Shown: positions 59,267 through 64,000 of the stretch, one piece after another
Numbering within the stretch: the first letter of the stretch is position 1
Layout: every line of letters starts with the position of its first letter
Assembly: GCF_000621165.1 (NCBI RefSeq)
Contig: NZ_JHZA01000001.1
Span: 930,001 to 994,000 of the forward strand
Direction of reading: 5' to 3'
Length of the DNA: 64,000 nucleotides
Source: Enterovibrio calviensis DSM 14347
GTDB lineage: Bacteria; Pseudomonadota; Gammaproteobacteria; Enterobacterales; Vibrionaceae
Position numbers and translations under genes: made by a program
The notes under the pieces: generated by a model
Seen by the model: the letters and a program-made list of their open reading frames with translations, nothing else
Told to the model about the DNA's origin: nothing
Databases searched by the model: none

Positions 59267-60451
59267 TTAAGCCAACACACTCTCTTGCGCACTGGTCGCA
59301 CTAAGCTGTTCGTTTAACCCTTGTGCTAAACGCGTCACGGCCTCTGCCAGTTCTTCATTGGTCGCGTTAGTGAAGTTCAAACGAAGTGCTGCTTTCGCAC
59401 TTTCAGGTTTCGGATAGAACACTGGGCTTGGTACAACAGCAACGCCATTGCTTAGCAGGGATTTTGCCAAGGCGAAGGTATCGCATGCTGGCAGAGATAC
59501 CCATACAAACATGCCGCCATCAACCGCGTTCAATTCACAACCCGCAGGCAGTTTTTGCTGCAATTCACTAAACAAGGTTTCATAGCGAGATTTGTACAGC
59601 GAGCGAATCGTATCAATGTGTTGGTCGAAAGCTGGGTGTTCGAGCAGCCCAAGAAGCAAGGCTTGCATTGGCACACTTGAATGCAGATCCGCGCCTTGTT
59701 TTACTTTCACCATCGGCTCGATATAGCTTCGTTTGCCCGTTACCACACCAATACGAAGTCCTGGCGAGGCAATCTTTGAGAAAGAGCGAAGCACGATAGA
59801 GTGCTGCGGGCAGAATTCAGACACCAACGGGAGCGCATCACCGGAAAAACGCAGTTCGCGATACGGGGCATCTTCAATCAAAGCGACATTGTATTTCACG
59901 CACAATTCAGCGACCTGTTGTCGCGTTTCCAATGACCAACATACCCCTGTTGGGTTATGGAAATCAGGCACGGCGTAGAACATCTTCGGAGATTGCTCTG
60001 CAAAGCAGGTTTCAAGCGCCGTCAGATCTGGCCCAAACTCGGTTTGAGGCACAGTCACCATGTCGGCTTGCACCAAGCCAAACACCTGCATCGCGCCCAA
60101 ATAGCTTGGCGCTTCCATGACAACTTTGTCACCCGGATTAACATAGGCACGTGCAATCAAGTCCAACCCTTGTTGTGACCCTGTGCAAACCATCGCCATG
60201 TGACTCTCAGGCAGAGCAAAGTATGAATTGAGGTAGTCGAGCAAAGGCCCATAACCTGCTGTCGCGCCGTATTGAAACACTTCTGGCATGTCGGACAGGC
60301 TTTCAAGCGTGGCTTTCATTAAATCGATGGGAAAGGTTTTTTCATCAGGCAATCCACCCGCAAGGGAGATGACATTTTTGTCAGACGCTGCGGCGAGAAT
60401 CTCTCGAATGTATGAAGATGGGATTTGCTGGAGCGCTGTTGCGATTTCCAT
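59267..60451 (-). CDS. PLP-dependent aminotransferase (2-aminoadipate/aromatic type, class I/II)
   Basis: A 394-residue fold-type I aminotransferase. The PLP lysine is in LRSFSKIASPGLRIG, preceded by DFHNPTGVCW and EDAPYRELRF; the ending arginine is in KAALRLNFTN. It resembles the stand-alone LysN/AadAT group (NVISLAGGLPDEKTFPIDLM, GSQQGLDLIARAYVNPGD) related to the aminotransferase domain of MocR regulators. The donor and acceptor are not certain; 2-aminoadipate, aromatic or branched-chain amino acids are possible. It diverges from the AraC regulator 114 bases away, which probably regulates it. Confidence 0.9.
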   Translation of the reverse strand: MEIATALQQIPSSYIREILAAASDKNVISLAGGLPDEKTFPIDLMKATLESLSDMPEVFQYGATAGYGPLLDYLNSYFALPESHMAMVCTGSQQGLDLIARAYVNPGDKVVMEAPSYLGAMQVFGLVQADMVTVPQTEFGPDLTALETCFAEQSPKMFYAVPDFHNPTGVCWSLETRQQVAELCVKYNVALIEDAPYRELRFSGDALPLVSEFCPQHSIVLRSFSKIASPGLRIGVVTGKRSYIEPMVKVKQGADLHSSVPMQALLLGLLEHPAFDQHIDTIRSLYKSRYETLFSELQQKLPAGCELNAVDGGMFVWVSLPACDTFALAKSLLSNGVAVVPSPVFYPKPESAKAALRLNFTNATNEELAEAVTRLAQGLNEQLSATSAQESVLA

Positions 60452-60517
60452 ATCTGTACCTGAACGATGAAATGAGTGAGCTATCAGCGAATATTACATC
60501 GCATTGTGTTTTTTGGC

Positions 60518-60554
60518 ATGTCCATTTATGCTGTTCGATATGTCCATTTATGCT
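60518..60554. promoter_or_regulatory. Direct repeats, probable AraC-type operator
   Basis: The 15-mer ATGTCCATTTATGCT occurs exactly twice (60518-60532 and 60540-60554), 22 bases apart, i.e. two helical turns. Paired direct repeats of this spacing are typical of AraC-family sites. They lie in the divergent region between the aminotransferase and the regulator. Confidence 0.7.
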
Positions 60555-60564
60555 ATTTCTTCGA

Positions 60565-61434
60565 ATGAGCCAGCAACATATTTCCCGCATCAATGATGTG
60601 CTCTACTACATTCACCAAGATATTGGTCGCGATCTTCCTGCAAAATCGCTTGCCGATGTGGCGGCGTATTCTGAGCAGCATTTTCACCGTATTTTCAAGC
60701 GAGTCGTGGGGGAGTCGATTCATCAATACATCCGCCGTACCCGCATGGAATATGCGGCAAACCAACTGATGTTTGATACTCACTCCTCTGTGGTCGATAT
60801 TGCCAGCAAATGCGGTTTTAGCTCGGTGTCTTCGTTCAGTCGCGCATTCAAAGCAACGTTTCAAGTTGCGCCTGGCGAGTGGCGAAAGCACGATATGGAA
60901 AACTCAGACAAGCCTTACTTAAAAGATCCCGACGTGTCGGCGGGGTATGAACGGGTATCGGCAATTAGCTTACCTCAACCGAAAATTGAGGAAGTCCCGG
61001 AGCGATTCGCGGCTTATGTTCGCCATGTGGGATATAACCGTTCAATTAAAAACGCATGGCGCGTGCTCATGGCGTGGGCTGACAGCGAAGGTCGAGATTC
61101 GTCCGTTCAGTTTGGCTTACATCACTCCAATCCTGCATGGGTCGAGTTAGACAAATGCCGATACGTTGCCTGCATTGCCATTGATAAGCCCATAAAAGTG
61201 CGCGGTGTTGTGAATCAGTTGGTGGTACCGGGGGGATTGCACGCCGTGTTTCCACTTAAAGGCGTTTATGGCGAATTGTTGCCACAAATAAGCAAAGTGC
61301 TTGAGCAGTGGCTGCCCGCTTCGGGGTTTAAACTAGGCTCGACGCCCGCATACGTGCATTACCGAAAGAATCATTTCATTGAAGACGATGAAAGGTTTGA
61401 ACTCGATTTCTATTTGCCGATCAGTTTCTTTTAA
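60565..61434 (+). CDS. AraC-family regulator with GyrI-like effector domain
   Basis: About 289 residues from the ATG at 60565 (MSQQHISRINDVLYYIHQDI); in-frame ATGs also occur upstream at 60550 and 60472. No strong ribosome-binding site is visible. Unusually for AraC proteins, the double helix-turn-helix is N-terminal (SLADVAAYSEQHFHRIFKRV, then VDIASKCGFSSVSSFSRAFK). The C-terminal half (about 125-289) is a GyrI/AraC effector-binding domain (RFAAYVRHVGYNRSIKNAWR, ERFELDFYLPIS end). This is the Rob/SoxS-like or MarA-plus-GyrI layout. It probably regulates the divergent aminotransferase. The 3' end overlaps the IS transposase tail by 14 bases. Confidence 0.87.
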   Translation: MSQQHISRINDVLYYIHQDIGRDLPAKSLADVAAYSEQHFHRIFKRVVGESIHQYIRRTRMEYAANQLMFDTHSSVVDIASKCGFSSVSSFSRAFKATFQVAPGEWRKHDMENSDKPYLKDPDVSAGYERVSAISLPQPKIEEVPERFAAYVRHVGYNRSIKNAWRVLMAWADSEGRDSSVQFGLHHSNPAWVELDKCRYVACIAIDKPIKVRGVVNQLVVPGGLHAVFPLKGVYGELLPQISKVLEQWLPASGFKLGSTPAYVHYRKNHFIEDDERFELDFYLPISFF

Positions 61435-62439
61435 GATCTATACGCATATATGGTCTCCTCCCTTTTTGCAAGACATCGAGTTTGTTTTCCAGCGCCACTG
61501 TCGCTTTATTGAACCCTCGCGTCAGCACTAAATGATTAATCCAAAGACTCAGCCTATCCGTCTTTGTTTTTGCTTGGCTCACCACCGCCTGGGCGCCATG
61601 AATAACCAAAGACCGCAGGTTTTTGTCTCCGCGTTTGGTTATTCCTAGTAGCACCTCGCGACCTCCCGTACTGAATTGCCTTGGTACTAACCTTTGTGCC
61701 GCTAAAGCATCTCGTCCCCGTTTGTATTGCTTGCCTTCTGCTATCCAAGCTTTCACTGCGTAACTCACCACAGGGCCAAAGTCTGGCAGCGTCATTAATT
61801 GCTGACACGTTTCATCTTGTTTAACGGCATACTTTAGTTGTTCATCATACCAAGCTAATTCTTCATCAAGGCTTATCAACCTAACCTGCTGACGACGAAG
61901 TAATTGCTTGAAATAATCCGTTAAACCCTCCTCTGTATTTTCTAGAATATGGGGGAGCATCTGCCTTAAAACTTGACTGCCTATAGGTAAAACAACCCCA
62001 TATTCCGCCATCAACCCTCTGATATGGTTGATTAAGCGAGTACGCTCTGTCGATAAATGCCTGCGCATTTGTAAAAAACTCTGTTCATCTTGCTGAGCTA
62101 AGTTTTTAATTGAAACTTGGCGGATGGCACCATGGAGGCTGGCTTCTACGATTTTTCTCGCATCGTTGTAATCATTTTTTTGACCTCGTAAGTAACCTTT
62201 TACGTGCTGAGGTGGCAACAACTGAACATCGTGCCCTAACTTTCGAATTTCTCGCCCCCAATGGTGCGCTGAGGCACACGCTTCCATGGCAACCACCGCC
62301 GGCATTTGCTGGGAGAAAAATGTGAAAACTGGGTTCGGCTGAATTTTTTCCTGCCGATAGGCTTACCTTGATGGTTGAGCCCAAATAAATAAAAGCTGTT
62401 CTTTGCTAAATCAACGCCAATCACCTTACAATTCTTCAT
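61421..62439 (-). pseudogene. IS1111-type transposase, frameshifted
   Basis: The start is MKNCKVIGVDLAKNSFYLFG (RuvC-like DEDD domain, first Asp), read to about residue 34. There a one-base loss near a run of five T at about 62320 throws the frame. The rest of the protein continues in another frame as VVAMEACASAHHWGREI (Glu), LRGQKNDYNDARKI (Asp-Asp) and the C-terminal Tnp_20 domain (LMTLPDFGPVVSYAVKAWIA, PRQFSTGGREVLLGITKRGD, catalytic Ser). All other parts look intact, about 340 residues in total. The last few codons (after RRPYM) run into host DNA. A deliberate slip at the T-run is possible but not typical of this family. Confidence 0.85.
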
Positions 62440-62531
62440 GGTCTTCTCCTGTCCGACTTAGATAGTGCTTAGTAACTCTATCTTGGCGCATTTTTAATGA
62501 CGCCGTATGGGGCGGGAGGAGACCATTTCAT
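61444..62531 (-). mobile_element. IS1111-group (IS110 family) insertion sequence
   Basis: About 1.09 kb carrying one IS110-family transposase frame on the minus strand. ATGGTCTCCTCCC (61450-61462) and GGGAGGAGACCAT (62514-62526) are a perfect 13-base subterminal inverted repeat; such repeats mark the IS1111 group. Outside them, TATAC at 61439-61443 on the left and CAAGCAACCTGAAGATGC from 62532 on the right join to give the dispersed repeat terminus TATACCCAAGCAACCTG less one base. The element therefore appears to have inserted into a repeat copy. The boundaries are inferred from that join and may be off by a few bases. Confidence 0.8.
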
Positions 62532-62605
62532 CAAGCAACCTGAAGATGCTCGATTTCAGAGGCCATCAGAGTGTTCAATTCAAGGCAAACTCTTGTAGGA
62601 ATATT
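62532..62605 (+). repeat. Half copy of the dispersed repeat split by the IS (copy h)
   Basis: CAAGCAACCTGAAGATGC, CGATTTCAGAGGCCATCAGA, GTGTTCAATTCAAGGCAAA and CTTGTAGGAATA match the left end of the element at 30812-30890. The outermost TATAC lies across the IS at 61439-61443. ORFs reading NLKMLDFRGHQSVQFKANSC come from this repeat, not from a gene. Confidence 0.8.
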
Positions 62606-62623
62606 CATCTACTTCGGCATTCA

Positions 62624-62869
62624 ATGATTCGTTGTGTTGTCATGGAGCGAAATGGTCATTTGAATGACTTACTCGACGTTTATGTAACAGGACTGAGTGA
62701 ATGGATCTCCACAAAATGTATACGGCAGATTGATACGCGCAATTGGAAAGAACTGCTTTCTCGAATCAAAAGAGGCGTATTGATAATGTCTATGGGATTG
62801 TCAGCACAAGAGATGGATACCATGTTTGGTTCGAAAAGCGTATTGATATATCTCACCCTAAGTGAGTAG
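62624..62869 (+). CDS. Hypothetical protein, possibly a fragment
   Basis: About 81 residues from the ATG at 62624 (MIRCVVMERNGHLNDLLDVY, then VTGLSEWISTKCIRQIDTRN). The frame is open upstream only because it runs through the repeat. No ribosome-binding site is seen. It may be a small gene or the 3' part of one disrupted when the repeat/IS region formed. No family recognised. Confidence 0.35.
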   Translation: MIRCVVMERNGHLNDLLDVYVTGLSEWISTKCIRQIDTRNWKELLSRIKRGVLIMSMGLSAQEMDTMFGSKSVLIYLTLSE

Positions 62870-63126
62870 AAGGACAATCGACAGGTATTCCTAGCGAATC
62901 AATTTAGGATTGGGCTGGAAGGATTGCACAAAAGTTATAGTTAAATTAGAGACCATCAAGCGTCGTACAAGTTCAATCTGGCACATCACAGGTCTGCTGA
63001 ATTAAGCTTTCTTGTTGATAAATCAGCACAATTTTATTTACGTAATTTTACTCGTACTGTGGGAATTGATTGACACAGTTGACGTAAATACTTACGCTGG
63101 CACTGCAGGCGGGATAGGAGTATACG

Positions 63127-64000
63127 GTGACTACATCTAAAATGGGTGCTGAATTTAAAAAAGCTACGATACACGAAGCTGCAAAAATCGCAGGTGTATC
63201 AATCGCTTCTGTTAGTCGAGCTTTAAATAACAAACCGGGGATCAGCGAAAAAACGCGTAAAAAGATTCTCGATATATGTAAAGAATTGGGTTATGTACCA
63301 AGCACGTCTGCTCGTGAATTGACTGGTAGTCACAAAAATACCATCGCAATTTCACTCGGTCCGCACGATTTTTACGCCTCTCGTTACCTCGGTATGCTAT
63401 GGCCTTCATTGTCTGCTTCAATCCGTAACTCTGGACGCAACTTATTGCCTGTAAGCTTTGGTGAAGTGGATTTAGAGCAGGTTGGTGGCGCTATTTTACT
63501 TGGTATTACCCACAACGATCCGCGCATTGAAACTTGCAAAGAAATGGACTTACCTTATGTTTGTATCGGCATGAGTGAAGGCTCTTTTTGGGTTGCTCCA
63601 GATGATTTCAATGGTGGCCGCGAAGCTGCGCAACACCTTGTAGGTAAAGGCTTAACAGACATTTGCTTTGTGACTCCAACGAATTACGGCGACGGTTATC
63701 AGTTTAGACATCAAGGCTACATGTCAGTGATGGCGAGTAATGCCTTACCTGTACGAGAGCTTCGAACGGGGTCAGATCCGTTGGGTGAAATTGCCGCATA
63801 CCGCTACTTTATTCAATTAGAGAAATCAGCGCTTGAAAGTTATCAAGGTTTTGTTTGTGAGTGTGATGAGACTGCACTAGGTGTCATTGCGGCGTTGAAA
63901 GATCGTGGGTATTCCTTACCTAAAGACTTTTCAGTAGTGGGATACGATGACCTGCCAGGTATTTCACGAGAGTTGACAACTATTGTTCAAGATACAGACA
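63127..64000 (+). CDS. LacI-family transcriptional regulator (3' end outside the window)
   Basis: The first 291 codons of a LacI/GalR repressor, open to the window edge. The GTG at 63127 follows AGGAG at a good distance. The helix-turn-helix and hinge helix are at residues 15-65 (TIHEAAKIAGVSIASVSRAL, NNKPGISEKTRKKILDICKE, then YVPSTSARELTG), and the periplasmic-binding-type sugar domain follows (PDDFNGGREAAQHLVGKGLT, VVGYDDLPGISRELTT). Its target genes lie beyond the window. An intergenic region of about 257 bases precedes it. Confidence 0.93.
   Translation, partial: MTTSKMGAEFKKATIHEAAKIAGVSIASVSRALNNKPGISEKTRKKILDICKELGYVPSTSARELTGSHKNTIAISLGPHDFYASRYLGMLWPSLSASIRNSGRNLLPVSFGEVDLEQVGGAILLGITHNDPRIETCKEMDLPYVCIGMSEGSFWVAPDDFNGGREAAQHLVGKGLTDICFVTPTNYGDGYQFRHQGYMSVMASNALPVRELRTGSDPLGEIAAYRYFIQLEKSALESYQGFVCECDETALGVIAALKDRGYSLPKDFSVVGYDDLPGISRELTTIVQDTD

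Noticed and set aside
1-64000. CRISPR arrays, tRNA and rRNA genes
   Set aside because: No regularly spaced short repeats, no tRNA cloverleaf and no rRNA sequence were seen on either strand.

Overview
The window reads as chromosomal DNA of a marine gammaproteobacterium, most likely Vibrionaceae (a Vibrio, Grimontia or Enterovibrio type genome). This rests on gene content (a ToxR-family membrane regulator with a small membrane partner, a GlyGly-CTERM trypsin-like protease, a YbdG-type MscS channel, PyrC, Tpx, many DUF lipoproteins), on moderate G+C, and on a dispersed intergenic repeat whose terminus reads GCATCTTCAGGTTGCTTGGG followed by TATA. No rRNA, tRNA or CRISPR was seen.

Region 1 (1-9.97 kb): the start of a YjeH-like amino-acid exporter diverges from an Lrp/AsnC regulator. 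Then come a LysR regulator and a seven-gene plus-strand cluster: an L-cysteate sulfo-lyase (CuyA)-like PLP enzyme, a histidinol-dehydrogenase-family oxidoreductase of the HpsN type, a DegT-type aminotransferase, a three-part TRAP transporter and an Asp/Glu-racemase-family protein. Together these look like uptake and catabolism of a C3 sulfonate. I propose cysteinolate or cysteate, with dihydroxypropanesulfonate as the main alternative.

Region 2 (9.97-24.4 kb): arginase, a MipA/OmpV-like outer-membrane protein, a TetR regulator facing a metallo-beta-lactamase-fold lipoprotein across a palindromic operator, small conserved proteins and an HD-domain protein. A minus-strand operon follows (DeoR regulator, UgpC-type ATPase, binding protein, two permeases, CpdA/GpdQ-like phosphodiesterase) that looks like glycerol-phosphate or glycerophosphodiester uptake. 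Then a histidine phosphatase, a secreted protein, and pyrC with a PurR-like box.

Region 3 (24.6-44.4 kb): a ToxR-like regulator and an overlapping small membrane partner (an arrangement like VtrA/VtrC or ToxR/ToxS), an outer-membrane beta-barrel, lipoproteins, a GlyGly-CTERM serine protease, Tpx, a MITE-like repeat cluster, an M15 peptidase, a DUF2339 giant membrane protein, a DUF5666 lipoprotein, a beta-propeller lipoprotein, an MscS channel, a very large surface lipoprotein and a GNAT acetyltransferase with no ordinary start codon.

Region 4 (44.4-55.25 kb): a guanidine-I (ykkC) riboswitch controls a complete guanidine operon: ABC transporter, the two carboxyguanidine deiminase subunits, biotin-dependent guanidine carboxylase and allophanate hydrolase. 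The operon lies between two direct copies of an unclassified segment of about 250 bases that folds into a multi-stem RNA ending in a terminator-like hairpin. This is the least explained structure in the window.

Region 5 (55.3-64 kb): an alpha/beta hydrolase, a metzincin-type lipoprotein, a DUF4156 lipoprotein, a PLP aminotransferase divergent from an AraC regulator, an IS1111-group element with a frameshifted transposase that has split a copy of the dispersed repeat, and the beginning of a LacI-family regulator that runs off the window.
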